A stretch of 64,000 nt of DNA from Jackrogersella multiformis. Its lineage: Eukaryota > Ascomycota > Sordariomycetes > Xylariales > Hypoxylaceae. Numbering within the stretch: the stretch's first letter is position 1; every line of letters begins with the position of its first letter. The notes beneath the pieces are model-generated. The model saw only the letters and a list, made by a program, of their open reading frames with translations. It was not told the origin of the DNA and made no database searches. The translations under genes were made by a program, and so were the position numbers. The stretch lies in NCBI GenBank assembly GCA_902806575.1, contig CADCXD010000001.1, positions 248,001-312,000 of the forward strand. Reading direction: 5' to 3'. Below, piece by piece: positions 31,399 to 45,700 of the stretch.

Positions 31399-31771
31399 CT
31401 ATCGTAATCGTCGAGCTTCACGTTCGGACTCGAGTAGGCAGAGAATGTCGTCCTCGCGAACTATATATTATTTATTTAGGTTAGCCACTTTATCATTCTG
31501 TCGTATTCGGTAGAGATTTGTAGATTCGCACCTGGTCCCTTGACGTTTCGGATGATGCTTCGTGTTTGGTCGTCCATGAATTCGACACGGACTTGGGTGA
31601 CACCACCGCGAGAACCTATAACCGTCAGTCCTTTCCTATTCACCGTATTGCGTCGCATCCATCGAATCCATCGAATCGAAAGGACGCGATCGCGATGAGG
31701 GGTATCGTACCGGTTCGGCCCAGGACGCGGGTGACCTTGACGAGCTTGACGGGTTGCTTAGAAGACTCCAT
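31399..31771 (-). CDS. RPS28: 40S ribosomal protein S28
   Basis: Three small exons, 31771-31711, 31615-31532 and 31460-31399, give 68 residues, the usual length of eS28. The product reads MESSKQPVKLVKVTRVLGRT, SRGGVTQVRVEFMDD, RSIIRNVKGPVREDD, ILCLLESEREARRLR. Both introns are GT-AG (95 and 71 nt) and phase-consistent. eS28 is an OB-fold protein of the small-subunit head near the mRNA exit channel. Two introns in a gene this short are common in fungal ribosomal-protein genes. No separate frame of useful length shows it, because each exon is under 30 codons. Confidence 0.96.
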
Positions 31772-32367
31772 ATTTGCGATCTGAGTAATCTGATTAGATT
31801 CGGGTTGGCTTGTAGATAAGTTTTAGGAGTGTGAACCGTACTGGTGATGAAGTTGTGCAAGGGTGGTGCTGCTTGGTCGCAAATGTTGAAGTTTGTAAAG
31901 TTCTGTAAGTTGGGAAATTTTTTGATCAAGTCGAAAAGATCCTAGTTTCGCTTAGGCTGTGGTCCAGTTGTGGGTGGGTAGGGCTTTCTTCCTTTGTGCA
32001 TGGGCCTTATTTAGGTGTGTCTAAGGTTCTTATCGATAACAATGGATTGCATTTACTTTTGCCGCACCTCTTAGCGCATATGTACTCATAAGTGCATCAG
32101 CGATATGGCACTACTAATTGCATACTTAATAGGGGACTTTTACCTGTACTCTCCCCTAGGTACGGTAAGGAATAACACGATGAGTGATCGGGGCAAACAT
32201 AAAAACATCTTATCATTTGTATCACATCTTATTAGTTTTATCTCTATAGGATCGAGTCTTTTGTCTTAACTATAAATAAAAACTAGTCTTCAAATATCAC
32301 ATCCTTCTATGTAATAGGGTATCAGGGCTCATAAGTCATAGAACACTAGGAGGTAACATTTCCATTA
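31772..32367. other. RPS28 promoter and dynactin p50 3' flank
   Basis: About 600 bases with no gene recognised. The first 150 bases upstream of the RPS28 start are its likely leader. CCTAGGTACGG lies near 32156. Confidence 0.55.
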
Positions 32368-33777
32368 TCACGACAGCTCAGCAACCTTAGCTTCTAGCTC
32401 CTTTACCCACCCTTCTACTACCTTCATATTAGTCGTCATAGCCCCCCCTCCCTCGCCTATGACTGCTTCGATCTTCTCTAAGCCCTCTCTCCATTGCTTC
32501 ATATCAGAAGCCATCTCACTCTGTGAGCTTTCGATACGTTCTAGTGTATCGTTGGCTGTTGCCGCGTCCGCGTGAATAGCCCTTAACGAGCGGAGTCGGT
32601 CGAGTAATGAGGGAAGAAGAGGTGCTAAGCTTTCGATGGTTGGAAGAGTGCCATATAGTGCATTGATCTTGGATGTCTGCTCCAAGTCGTCTGCCTCAAC
32701 CGGAGAGCCACCCGAAGAGACTAAGGCATCTTGCGCGGCCTTAGCAGCTTTCCTCGACTTTTCTAATTGCTCGGCCTCCTGTGTCAACGTCCGTACCCGG
32801 CGACTGATGCTGTCGAGTGACGAAGTAGATGCTTCCGACAATGTCAAGATCTGGTTCTGGAGCGTGTCTAGTGTAGGCATTATAGCTCGGGGCAGGCCAT
32901 TGCCTTCTAACTCGGGCATGGCCGATGAGGTGATACCAATCGCCTTTTCGAGCATAACAAGTCGTCGATCGAAATCAGCAGCTTTGGCAAGGGCATGGCT
33001 CTGTTCGTAGTTTGGCGCGTAGGTAACAGTATATGTCGCCCCATCCACTGACTGGGCCGAGACTTGCCCCTCATCCTCCGCCTTCTTGCCACTTCTTGGA
33101 TACTCCCTGATGGATATTTCTCTATCCGGAAGCGTCGACATCTCTTCCAAGGCCTGGCTCAGCGAGACGAGTTCTGCGTCCTGGCCCGGCACAGCCTCCT
33201 TCGATTCTGCTTTCTGTTTGCCGTATTCTTCCTTGGCTTCTTCAATCTCGCGCTTCAAACGCGCAATTTTTCTTGCTAGGCCTTCACCCTCTTCATCGTC
33301 GCTCAGGTCGCCAATTTGTTCTGTACCATCCTCGAGAATTCGTTGTCTTCTGCTTGAGGTCTTGTATGATTTTCGCTTCCCATTGAGTCGATCTGAGAAG
33401 TCTACATCTCGAGCATCGACTTGCGTAGGCATGAATCGAGACCGAGCTTGGTCTATCCGGAGCCGCGAATGAGAGATGCCGGGGGCGTCGTCATCGTCAT
33501 CTTCATCGAACTCATTCTCTGACTGCGATCGGCCTGCTGTAGTCTGATGGGGCTGTTTAGAATTATATACGCTCGACTATTGGGTTACGGGTATTTATTT
33601 TACCGGAATGGTAGAATTGTCATCTGTCAAGTCGGGAGTCTCATAGATATCAGGCGCAGAGTCCTAGACATCGATTAGCATAGGAGTATTAGGAGTATTA
33701 GGAGTATAGCTTCAGGAGCTTCGGGAGCTTCAACGTACCAAATCTGGCAATGCAGCATACTTCCTATTTAGCGCCAT
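32368..33777 (-). CDS. Dynactin subunit 2 (p50 dynamitin)
   Basis: Three exons (33777-33739, 33663-33604, 33552-32368) give 427 residues. The N-terminus MALNRKYAALPDL, SAPDIYETPDL is the conserved dynamitin start, which supports both short first exons. The acidic segment ENEFDEDDDDD follows. Coiled coils cover about residues 110-150 (ARKIARLKREIEEAKEEY), 250-290 and 360-427. Dynamitin forms the shoulder of dynactin with p150 and p24 and is needed for dynein-driven transport and nuclear migration in hyphae. Introns are 75 and 51 nt. The length agrees with fungal p50. RTC4 is divergent from it, with 745 bases between the start codons. Confidence 0.9.
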
Positions 33778-34522
33778 GTCGAAGGATAGATTTTTCACAA
33801 CAGCACCAGCTGTTCAAGAGCGCCTTTCACCTAAGGTAATCTTCAAATCAAGTAACTGGTGAGAACCACGGATTAGCTGGATACTACCTTAGGTACCTAG
33901 GTATAGGTAGGTGGGATTTCTAATTCAAACACTGAGTATTATAAGTTGAGGTTTAGTCTTTAATGTTTAATGCAAGGCCCACTTTACACTTGTGCATTAA
34001 GTACCTTACGTACTTAGGTAGGTACTAGGTACATAATGGTACCTGCATGTGGCTGAAGAGTGTGGCTATCCTCCACCTAACGCGTCTTAAACGCGTCCTA
34101 ATATTCTTACTCACTCATCGTTAACGAGTAACTATTCACTTTGTCTTCAACACCATTCAATTCAATCGAGAAACTTCCATGCTTTTAACCCATTAATGAT
34201 GCAGGATAAGTTCTCTGTTTATCTATTCTAAGTAGATCTCATCATTAATTCCACTCTCTCACCTGCTTCACACTTTTTCTTCTTCGTTTTATTTCTATAT
34301 ACAATTCGTATATGAATCACTCTCGTTGGCTACTCACCTACTTACTCTCATTATGAGAATCTCGACTCAACCTACCTAGGTGCCCATTGATTACTTACCT
34401 CAGCTATTATATACCTACGCACCTCTCGACAAGGAGCACTCCGAACTCATTTACTCTACTTTCTCTAGGTGCTGCTTCATCATTACAATCAACACCTGAG
34501 TAGGTGGGTTACAGAAAGCTCA
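33778..34522. promoter_or_regulatory. Divergent promoter region between dynactin p50 and RTC4
   Basis: Contains TACCTAGGTA-family copies near 33891, 34017 and 34373 and a pyrimidine-rich leader before RTC4 (34260-34470). The open frame of RTC4 extends upstream of the chosen ATG to about 34469, and TTTCTCTAG just before that could be an acceptor of a leader intron. Confidence 0.5.
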
Positions 34523-36287
34523 ATGCCAATTATTCAACCACGAACTGTCGGGTTGAGTAGAAATCAAAAGCCTGCACCTCTTCTATCGCAAATCAAAGGT
34601 CGAGACAATCGGACCAATGCCCAAAATCAAGCTCCCGCCTCTAAAATGGGCCGAGCTGCAAAGGTCCGAGAACCAGAATCCACTACTGCACAACCTCAGA
34701 GCAGTGAAGAAGAGGACTACTCGCGTCCGGACTCCGATGACGGTGACGATGACTCTCGTCGGGGAGATATAAAGCCAACTATTTTCAACAGTTCCCAGCC
34801 ACCTTCCTCACAAGCAAGCACTGCGCGGAGAAGTGCACGGGGCAAAGCCAAACTGATATCCCAGGGTAGGAACGTCGCACGCAGCTCTCAAGCCGACGAA
34901 CCCTCTAGCTCGGCTGGCTCCAAAAGATCTGCCGAGGATTCCATTGCTGAGACAAGTAGTCACTTTACGACTACATATGGCTTCTCTAAGAAATCAAAAA
35001 CAGGTGGTACAAAACGTACGACTTATGGTAAATCATCGCAATATAAATCATCGCAGCGGAAGTCGTCACAGAAGTCTGCACCTGGATCTTCAGCCCCTCG
35101 GCCCAGTGGTTAGTCTCTACTTCCACCTATTGCAGCTGTCACTAATATAATACCTTTAACTGCCAGCTCAATCTCCGTCACGGAAAGGATTCAAAGTTTA
35201 TGGAGCTAGTCTGAGCCCTGACAATGTTCGGTCGCCTCCAGCAAAGCGGTTCATAAAACCCGAGAATCTCAGCCCGGAAAGTGCGAGGTCTTCTAAAGCT
35301 TTCAAACCACCTTCCTTAGCAGGCTCAAGCCCAAGCCGAGACAGGCCCACATTCAAATATAGGACTTTGTCATCAGATGGATCGCCAGCAAAAAGCAAAA
35401 TCAAGTTGTTCGACGCAGACGATGAATCGGATGTGGAAACTAAGCCAAATCGACAGCCTAGTAGGACAGAGAGAGCAAGAAAGTCGACCACCAAGATACG
35501 ACAGAACTTATCCAAGCCCATACAAGAGGAGCTATCCCAGAGGCCGGCGTTCAAGTTGCACGCCTTGGATGACCTAGACTATGACAGCAGCGACAATATT
35601 GCCCCTGCATTGGAGAGTAAAGACTGGGATGATGAAGTAGGTGATATAACCATAGACAGCCCATCAACCGTCATAGCAAAGTGTCCTATGTGCCACGAGG
35701 TCGTTGATGCCGAACTCTTGGCAAAACACTCGGACCACGGCAGAATGAATATCAAGAAGCAGACAGCATTCTGCAGGTTGCATAAGCGACAAACGGCGTT
35801 GAATTCTAGGTCTCAGAAAGGATACCCTAAGATCGACTGGAGAACTCTTGACACTCGACTAAGGAGCCACCAAGGTTTCTTGAAAAACATATTAGAAGGT
35901 ACCCAACAGTCATACTATCGCAACGTACTTAGAGAGAACGTTGAATCTGGAAAGAATCGGACGTTACTCAAGACCGATGATAGCCTCACGCCAGGCTACT
36001 ACGGACCGCGGGGGCTCCGCGCAATGACCGAGTATATCATGCGAACTTTGTCTTCAGTTGTGCGGAAGCGCGCAGTTGAGGACAGACTGGTTTCCGCCCG
36101 AGGCTATACCGGATATGTCCAGGCAGTGTTGGTGCCAGAATTGGCGGTCCGGCTGATTATGGAAGACATGGGTGTCGCAGAAGAGGATGCGCGGGAGATC
36201 ATGCAAGATAGCATTGAAGTTGGAGAGCTCCTGTACGAAGACGTAGGAGATGTCATCGCTGGTGTGAGCGATGAAGAAGAGACCTAA
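34523..36287 (+). CDS. RTC4: RTC4-domain protein (restriction of telomere capping 4)
   Basis: Two exons, 34523-35108 and 35167-36287, with a 58-nt intron (GTTAGT ... TGCCAG), give 568 residues. The start is the first ATG of the frame (MPIIQPRTVGLSR). The N-terminal 300 residues are disordered and rich in Ser, Lys and Gln, with repeated KSSQ units (KSSQYKSSQRKSSQKS). The C-terminal Rtc4-like domain begins near residue 360 with CPMCHEVV followed by HSDHG, a possible metal-binding pair, and includes GYYGPRGLRAM and a helical end, VLVPELAVRLI. In yeast, Rtc4 was found in a screen for cdc13-related telomere capping; its biochemical role is not established. The tail EEET is acidic. The family call rests on the C-terminal block and on the overall layout. 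Confidence 0.82.
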
Positions 36288-37162
36288 TAAGAGACCTAAT
36301 AATAGGATCTTGAGGAGGTCGATGTCGAGAACACACTGCAAGTTAAAGATATGTATGTCTCCGTTAATACGCAAAACAGACGCGTAAGGCTGTCACAATA
36401 CATTTAAGCAGTCCAACCTTTTGTTATAACGTGAGCTCCAACTACCATAGAGCCTCGATGTTATTACATATGTATAATGTGCATCGGGATAGGTATCATG
36501 GGCTAAGACGCATCAAACGCTAGATAAAGCGCAAATCTATCGTTTATCAATCATAAAACAAAGCAACCCAGATCACCATTTCGTCATCCGCAAATTCATA
36601 ATTCACAGCACATGCAACCCCTTGCTGAGGGTTCGGGTTTCTAAGGTGATAACGGATGATCGACGGGGTCGGATGAGCTGTAACCACGAATCGCATTGCT
36701 ACGGGATAGACGTTAGCGCTAGGCGCGTAGCAGGGCCTGTCTGGACTCTGCTGTACATTTTGTCGCAAGTCGCGCGCACGTAGAATTGTGTACATATAGA
36801 ATCGTGGACATATATGGTCGTGTACCTAGTAGTATCACGGATTCGTTGCCGGCCCTACCGGTTAACTGTGATTCGTCATAAGCGGATCAGGCGGCAAAAT
36901 AAGGTAATATATTAGTATCTATATATATATTGATATTTCTGCTTATGTATTGATATAAAGACCAACATCCTCATCACACGCATGTTTTTATCAAACTCAA
37001 TTGGAACAAGGTTGGGTAGGGTGGAGGGGTTCTTCGTAAAATGACAAATAAGCCTTATTAGGACAGAACCTTCAAATCTAAGATGCGTGCGTGTACTACC
37101 TAGCATGGACGTGCTACGGATGCGAGAGCGGGAACTTGCGGCAACCTTGAAGCTTACATATT

Positions 37163-37188
37163 AGGTAGGTACCTAGGTAGCTAGGTAG
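37163..37188. repeat. Dispersed TACCTAGGTA-family motif (compound)
   Basis: TAGGTAGGTACC is followed by TAGGTAGCTAGGTAG; three TAGG units flank one palindromic centre. Confidence 0.8.
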
Positions 37189-38771
37189 TACAAGAAACAC
37201 ACGGACTCTCTCGAACGTGCCTCCTATGGTATTTATCAAATACATGGTAGCCAGGAGTGTACCGACAAGTATTCTTAACTTAAAACAGCAACTTTAATAT
37301 GAGTTGACGAGCCTTATGCAAGCTGTCGGGCCGTGGGCAGGCTTCCGGACCAGTCCCCGGGCATAGCGCCATAGGTAATCTCATAATAGCACCTGCAACA
37401 CTTGCAACACGAAGACGAATCTAATTTCTTCGCTCTGTGTAAAGCATAGCGTGGAGTGATGTGTCGACTTTCGAGGAAAGATAGATGTTCATCTTACCAC
37501 CTTGGTAGGAGACAACCTGGAAATGGGGGTTAGGAGAATTTATGTTTTGAGTGCGTGTCAATCTAGGTACCTAGGTACTTAATAATACCTTTATCCTAAG
37601 CGACTATTTGGATTTAGACATGACCTAAGTATTTAAATATAAAACCAACAATAATTTTATTAACATTAATACTATAGTAAGATTGATCTATTATATTGGA
37701 TATATTTAAGGAATTCTAAGGTTAGCATCTTTAACTAAATAAACACATACACTACTACGTACACTAGGTACATATTTGAATCTATTTCGCACTTGCGACA
37801 AGGATCACGGGAGGTACAGTTTAGAACGCTAGGACTTTCTGGGGGTATCGACATATATGGAGCCATCAACCTGGTTTTGTGGACGATAATGGATAGAAGC
37901 AACGGCCGTGAGGTGGTCAAAGCAACTTAAAGCCCGCAATTTTGACTTTCACCGAGGCGCTGGGGCACAGACAGGTCACTAAGAAAAGGTCCAACCAGCC
38001 AACTTAGCGTCATCCATCCAATGGATAAAAGCCCGGACCTACCTGTTACAGCGCGCTAAGTAAATTCGTCAGTGTCTGCGGAGTAACGAAGTTAGTTGTA
38101 CCTCATTTGTCTGAACCATGGATGTAACTTGTAAGTAAGCCTTGAGGCTCATAGCTCGAGTCACGGGCCACTGCACCCCGAGTCATATTTGACTAGATGA
38201 AATCATCGCAGCCCCGATTCATGAATGAGCGGTAAAGATCGAATAAGACTCTACCGCCAAGCGAATATCTCTTTGTTCGGGGCTACATAATTGGTTAGGA
38301 AGCGAGCCGCCCAGCTTTGCTAACATTCAGAGACAGACGACGTATTAAGTATATTTGCTTGCACTCCTTATGTACTGGTAGGTAGGAGTGAGACTCGGTA
38401 TCCCTAAGCGGCATTGCTTTCCACCGCCATAGTCTTACTAACATATAGGATGATGTGATCGGACATCAATAATAAATAAACATTCGATAGTTATAAATTC
38501 CAAGGCGCAAGATAGACCCCTTCAGTATATTAGGAAAGACTACTTATAATAGTCTGAAAAAGTGATGACAGATTATATCTTTGTGTAGGTGCTTCCAACA
38601 AGCTTAACAGTTAGTAGAGGATTGGAATGGTGACGACACTTTAGTGTCCACGGATCTCATTATATCTAGTTTTCGAAGTCGTAAATGGTTAGATTAGGGC
38701 CTAAAAAAAGATAGTTCGATAACTTGCCCTTACTTAATCCGTAGGTAGTTGTAATATCAATAAGATCTAGA

Positions 38772-38795
38772 TAGGTACCTACCTACCTAGGTAGA
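38772..38795. repeat. Dispersed TACCTAGGTA-family motif (compound)
   Basis: AGGTACCTACCTACC is joined to TAGGTAGAT, with the palindromic centre CCTAGG. Confidence 0.8.
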
Positions 38796-39779
38796 TCGGA
38801 AATATAATTCCTTTATGACGGAGATTGGAACTATTGATGTTTTTAATCTACCTGTATACTTACCTACCTAGGTACGTAATATGTGACTGATCAGGTGGAA
38901 GGAGGTACAGGTTGAGAAGTATTTACCAAAAAAAGATTTTCAATATTAATGGATGGTAGCCCTGGAGGTAGGTAATCTGTAGGTTATCCTTGGATAGGTA
39001 CGTAGGTACATCCCATACTTGCTAGAGCCAGCAGTTCCCTCACATCGGCCTTGTACCGAAGGTTGCAGCCGTTGTTGCACGTACCACCAACCCACCCACC
39101 GAGCCACTTAATAAATATCCACTTCTACACTAGTTCAATCTGACACTAGCGGTACCTCTTACGTAGGTACTTCCGTACTTTCGTCACTTCCTACCCGCCT
39201 AACAGCCAATAGCTACCTACCTAGGTAGAGGCAAGAGGCAAGAGGCAAGCAGCAAAGCACCACCTGCCCTGCCTACTGCTTCGCCCTGCTTTTGCTTAAC
39301 TTTGCAATGCAACATCCAATCTGCGTCCTGCTAAACCAAAAACCTTTCAGCCCTCAAATCTGTGTATGCTGTATTCTTCGTCTCTGGTAGCCCCGTCCTA
39401 CTGACTTTGCTTCTGTCTACCCGTCTACCTGTCTATATCCTTTTTGTATACCCATATAACCGTATACCCCGTATACCCACCAAGTTTTCCTACACTAGTA
39501 TACCATTGGGACAGCGTTATTCTCCGCACAGTCTAGATTACGTCCGCTTTATAGATAGATACATACACACTTGTACCACACTTACATACTTACATACCTC
39601 TCACATACTACTACTACTGCTACCTATCTGCCTATCCACCATACCTAGTTTTACGATTACGATTTGCGATCGCATACCAAATACTACCAGCTCTCTAAAG
39701 GGAAATGTCCTAATATAACCTCCATTTGATGGCGCCGCCCTATTGACTTAAGCCGCGAGGTCCGTCGTGAAGAGTGACA

Positions 39780-42700
39780 ATGACGAGGGATGATGGCCGC
39801 ATCACCTCCTTCGCGAGTTCTAGCAGTGGACACTCAAACATCACACTGAAACCGTCCGCTCCCACCCGCTCAGTCTCCGTCTCCTCGGCGTCGACAAAAG
39901 CTACGCCGAAACCCATCAAGACGGGCGACCATGGCAAACTCAGGTACGTCATGCCCTTGTCCTTTTTCTGTACTATGTGTAATATAACTTGAGTTCAATG
40001 AATTATGGAGAGCGACCGGCCCTGTCAATTTTAGTCCGAAACCTCGAGCATTTTCTACTGTCTACTTTCTACCTACCAGCCTATTAAGCTAGGTAGTTAG
40101 GTAGGTAGACAGGGTAGACTTAGTTGAATCACGAGGGAGAGCAATTGAAGTGGTCCTTTCTTTTCATTAGAGCGATCGATCACTTTGTGCACAGAGATAT
40201 TCCCAAACGAAGATGCTCAGAACTAACACGGACTACGTATTGCGCCCTGTATAGACAATTTAAAGAAGACTCTCAAGTCTCACCAACAGCGTCCGGCTAT
40301 CGCCTTGCTTTGTCGCCCTCTTCCACCGCATCTAGCAGTTCTCTTCTCGACAACCGCCGCATGAGTGACCTTACAAATTATCGTCGCGACCTCGCCGTCC
40401 TCGATCCAGCCGGTGGCCGTGTTCCACAAATCCAACGAGATTCCCCGATGATTAGTCCACATTCCCACTCGCAGCAAATAGTTGGTCCCTGGATGTCTGT
40501 CAATGGTGGAGCGGCCGCGTCCCCGACCGGGTTTGGGACGAGTTTCTATAATGATTCAAGTGATAATGTCTCTACTGCCTCGCAATTATCGCCCGCTCTT
40601 CGATTAGGCCCTTCGCGACCTGTGCAGTCGTCGAGCAACAATGATTCACCAGATGCACCATATTTTACTGATGACAGGCGGCCATCAGCGGCTAGCGTAG
40701 CAACGGCAAGCAGCCAAGGTTCCAAGAACAGTGGTAGTAGGGGCGGATTAAAGAAATTACAGGGGTTCTTCGGGGAAGATTACCCTGGCCGCGACTCGTC
40801 CGATACCAGCCTACCAGCACCTCCGCCCACCCAAAGTCAGGGGAAAGAACAGCGCTCTTATTCTTTCAACCGACCGCGTCGAGGCAGGAACGATTCTAAC
40901 GCTACCGATCACACCAGAGAACCTTCCCCGTCTTCTTCTTCGAGGCCGCGAACACCCGTACCATCGAGCGATGTAGTACCCTTCTTATACCAGGAAGCTA
41001 ATGATATCGCTAAATACGGCGAGGCCCCAGTTCGTGATATGCTAGCTGGTCCTGATAAAGAGCGATACGCACAGGAGAGTTTTGTACAGATACCGCCCAA
41101 AACCTCGTCCTCTTCTCGCTCCGCCCACTCTATCGTCCATCTACCTAATCATCACCGCCATCATAGGAGCAACGATGATCCCAATTCTCTCAGACCAGTA
41201 ATCAGCCGCGAAGACTCGGCTTTAAACATCCATAATATGAAGGACAGAGGAGGTTCCGTCCCGGTTGCGTCTCGATCCCGAGCACAGAGTCCCACGCCGA
41301 GCAGCAACAGCACCGGCAGCAGACTCGCGTCCATCGATGGCCAGACATCACCCGGTGCACCCGGGAAACGGGGCCTCCTCGACCGCTTCCGACGACACAA
41401 GAACAAGGACGATGGTCAATCTGCCCGCTTACGAGGCATGCCTAGCTCTACACGATCTCTCGCGCCTTCGTCGTCGCGACTGGATTTATCAAAAGTTCAA
41501 TCGCCTTACGATAAACCCCTGCCAAGTTTGGATTCCGCAGGACACTCGACCCCGACTCGCCCAACTAATCCTCGGCAAGCGACCTTCAACAACAAGTTTC
41601 CTTTTGCTAAGAAGGGGCGTCCGCATAAGTTCTATGATGATCCCGATGAGCACATTGGACCGACCGATAGAAACGACAGGGGGATGGTGTTCCACCTTGA
41701 TACAAATCTTAATGACATGGAGGGCATCTTAGCGCAACCTCCACCGTTGACGCCCATGGAGCCCGCGATATTCCAGCTAGCAGACATTGAGCTCCTCGAG
41801 CCGATTTCAGCCCAGGGGCTTAGCGGAGCGTGGAATGCACCCGACAGCTGGGCAGTTCGCCGCAACGCAGAGGAGAGAGATGTTGACGCGCCCGAAGTCG
41901 ATGAGGCTGGAACTCCGCCTCGGCCGGAGGAGAAGCTGAGCCCTCACTGCATAAGAGTATTCCGCGCAGACGGCACCTTTGCTACTGTGCAGATGCCCTT
42001 GAACTCACCAGTGTCTGACGTTATGGCGCAAGTCGTTAAGAAGACTTTCGTTACCGAAGGCCTCGAGAACTACCATATCGTACTGAGAAAGCATGACTTA
42101 TCTCGGGTTTTAGCCGCTCCAGAGAAGCCACTTTTAATTCAAAAGAGACTTTTGCAGCAGGTCGGATACGAAGAGAAAGATCGTTTAGAAGACATCGGCC
42201 GAGAAGATAATGGCTATTTATGCCGTTTCTTATTCTTGTCGGCGAGGGATTTCACGATGAGTCCACAGGATCTCGGACTGGGTAGGGCCACGAAGTTCAA
42301 CCACGTCGATCTTTCGGGGCGAAATTTGATCACGATCCCCATCACACTCTACTCCAAGACCGGCGACATCATCTCTTTGAATCTTTCCAGGAACCTTTCT
42401 CTCGACCTTCCGCGAGACTTCGTCCAGGCATGCCCCCAACTACGCGACATCAAATATTCTAATAACGAAGCTCGGAAACTCCCCATCAGTATCGGGAGGG
42501 CTGGCCGGCTAACTTACCTTGACGTGTCAAACAACCGCTTAGAGGAATTAGATCATGCCGAGCTTGGTCGTCTAACGGGCTTACTGAAGCTGAGCTTAGC
42601 AAATAATCGCCTAAACCGCTTACCTCAAGAGTTCGGCCTTTTCAAGGCACTACGGTCTCTGAATATGTCGTCGAATTTCCTAGACAAGTTCCCGGTTTTC

Positions 42701-45700
42701 TTATGTGACCTGGAAAGTCTGGTAGATATCGACGTCAGTTTCAACTCGATCGCATGTCTCCCTGACGAGATTGGAAGGCTACGCAACCTCGAAAAGTTCG
42801 TCATGACCAACAATCGACTCGCAGGATCGCTGCCGTCGACTTTGAGGGATCTCATAAACCTCCGCGAGTTAGACATTAAATATAATACACTCACTGCGAT
42901 CGATATCGTATCCAAACTTCCTAAGCTGGAGATCTTGTCGGCAGACCACAATACAATCTCACAATTTGTCGGCAGCTTCGAGCGAGTCCGCAGTTTGAAG
43001 TTGAATTCCAACCCTATTACCAAGTTTGAGATTACGAGTCAAGTGCCTACTCTTAAGACGCTTAACTTGTCGAATGCCCAGCTTGCCAGCATCGATATCT
43101 CGTTCAATAACATGATCAACCTAGAGAGACTTGTTCTAGACCGCAATTACTTCGTGTCTCTTCCCAACACTATTGGCAACATGAGAAGGCTAGAACACTT
43201 CAGTATAGCTCACAATTCAGTAGGCGAGCTGCCCCCAGAAATCGGGTGTCTGAACGAGTTGAGAGTCCTAGACATCAGAGGGAACAACATTAGGAAACTG
43301 CCAATGGACATCTGGTGGGCAAACAAATTGGAGACGCTGAATGCCTCCTCCAATGTGCTCGAAATTTTCCCAAAGCCTGCTTCACGCCCGCCCCAAATAC
43401 CTGGGGAATCTTCAGGCACCCCTACCCCCAATAATAAACCGCCGACTGGGCCCCTTTCTCAAACATCTAGCTCCGAAGATCTGATGCCTGACGGGTCGCG
43501 TCGGCCCAGCCAAGCGTCAAGCACGTTGCTTAGCGTCGGACCTTCACCAGTCCCGTCCGGTTCGGACCGGAAGAGCTCTGTCGTATCAGTCTACGGAAAG
43601 GGAGGTCGGAAGACTTCGGTCGTCTCACGGACCACGACAGCTAGTAGCAGCGTTACTGGAACTCTACCCCCGGCTGCGACGTCGAGGAAAGACTCTGGTC
43701 TCTCCAATCGACTGACTAACACGTTTGCTGGCTCGCTAAGAAATCTGTGCCTGGCCGATAACCAGCTCGACGACGATGTGTTCGAGCAGATAATGCTCCT
43801 AGCTGAATTACGTACTCTCAACTTGTCATATAACGACCTCAGCGACATGCCGCAGCGCTGCATCAAAAACTGGCCTCAACTTGTGGAGCTTTACCTGTCG
43901 GGCAATGATTTAAGCAGTTTGCCGGTTGATGATCTGGAGGAGTATAGCTTGCTTCAGGTGCTGCATATCAATAACAACAAATTTACGAACCTTCCGGCAG
44001 ATATCTCCCGGGCAAAGAAACTGGCTGTTTTGGATTGCGGAAACAATTCCCTCAAGTATAATATTTCAAATGTGCCATACGATTGGAATTGGAACTTGAA
44101 TCCAAATTTGCGGTTCCTGAATTTGTCAGGAAACAAACGTTTGGAAATCAAACAGACAAATAGCGGCCTAGGAGGTGTGAATCGCGAGCAGTACACTGAC
44201 TTCGGTCGACTGCTAAATCTCCGTGTGCTCGGGTTGATGGATGTTACCCTCACCAACCCTAGTATTCCGGACCAGAGCGAGGATCGCCGTGTCAGAACTT
44301 CGGGTTCGTTAGCTGGCCACCTACCATACGGTATGGCTGATACGCTAGGCAAAAACGAGCACTTGTCAACTATTGATCTGGTCGTTCCAAGATTTAACTC
44401 GTCGGATTCGGAGACGCTCCTGGGCTTATTCGACGGACAGGCCCTATCCAGCGGTGGCTCTAAGATCGCCAAGTACCTTCACGAGAATTTCGGTCACATT
44501 TTCACGATGGAGCTGAAGGCCCTGAAAACACGCCAAAACGAGACTCCCTCCGATGCTCTCAGACGTGCGTTCCTCGCCCTCAACAAGGACCTTGTCACCG
44601 TAGCTATCGAGCATACCGAGAAGAGGCCGTTGATGTCGCATCGTGGTTCATCAGCGCCGGTAGTCCTTAGCAAGGAAGATCTCAATTCTGGAGGAGTTGC
44701 TACAGTTGCGTACCTTCAAGCTCAAGAGCTATATGTTGCCAACGTCGGCGATGCGCAAGCTATACTCATACAATCCGACGGTTCGCATAAGATGCTCACC
44801 CGGAAGCATGACCCTGCCGAGCCTAACGAACGTCAACGAATACGGGATGCCGGTGGTTGGGTATCGCGGCAAGGAAAGCTGAACGATTTGCTCGACATCT
44901 CTCGGGCTTTCGGCTACGTCGATCTGATGCCGGCTGTGCAAGCAGCCCCCAATATTACGCAGACCTCGATCACGCCGCAGGATGAAACGATTCTCATCGC
45001 AACAAAGGAGTTATGGCAGTATCTCACGCCTGGTTTAATCGTGGATGTCACCCGATCAGAGCGAGGGGATCTTATGCGCGCCTCGCACAAGCTGCGAGAC
45101 CTTGCCATCGCCTACGGCGCAAGCGGGAAGATTATGATTATGATGATTAGCATCGCCGATCTAAAGCGGCGCCAGGAACGGTCAGCTCGTTTGCATAGAG
45201 GGCAGAGCATGTCGCTTTATCCTTCGGGCGTCCCAGACGAATTCCAGTATCCGGCCAAGCGAGGCAGGAAGCCCAAGGGCGAGGTCTTAGATTCTACACT
45301 ACACAGGCTCGAGGCTGAAGTCCCTGCTCCTACTGACAAGCCTTCTATCGTCTTCACCGACATCAAGAACTCTACTAATCTGTGGGAGATGTATCCCTCG
45401 GCTATGAGATCTGCGATCAAACTTCACAATGAAGTAATGAGACGGCAGCTTCGGAGAATAGGTGGGTACGAAGTCAAGACGGAAGGTGATGCTTTCATGG
45501 TCTCTTTCCCAACTGCTACCGCGGCGCTATTGTGGTGTTTCGCCGTTCAGACTCACCTGCTCAATGTGGACTGGCCCTCGGAAATTCTCAACTCGGTTTC
45601 TTGTCAAGAGATGTACGACAAAGATAACAACCTCATATTTAGGGGGTTATCGGTTAGGATGGGGATCCATTACGGTGAGCCGGTAGCCGAGATCGATCCT

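Larger units (their letters stand above)
36288..39779. other. Long region upstream of the adenylate cyclase gene, 3.5 kb
   Basis: No gene is recognised; open frames are short and without domains. The TACCTAGGTA family appears near 37163-37188, 37565, 38772-38795, 38866 and 39215. A (TA)n stretch lies near 36920. 39400-39660 is CT- and CATA-rich and is probably part of the adenylate cyclase leader, so a long leader or promoter is likely. Confidence 0.6.
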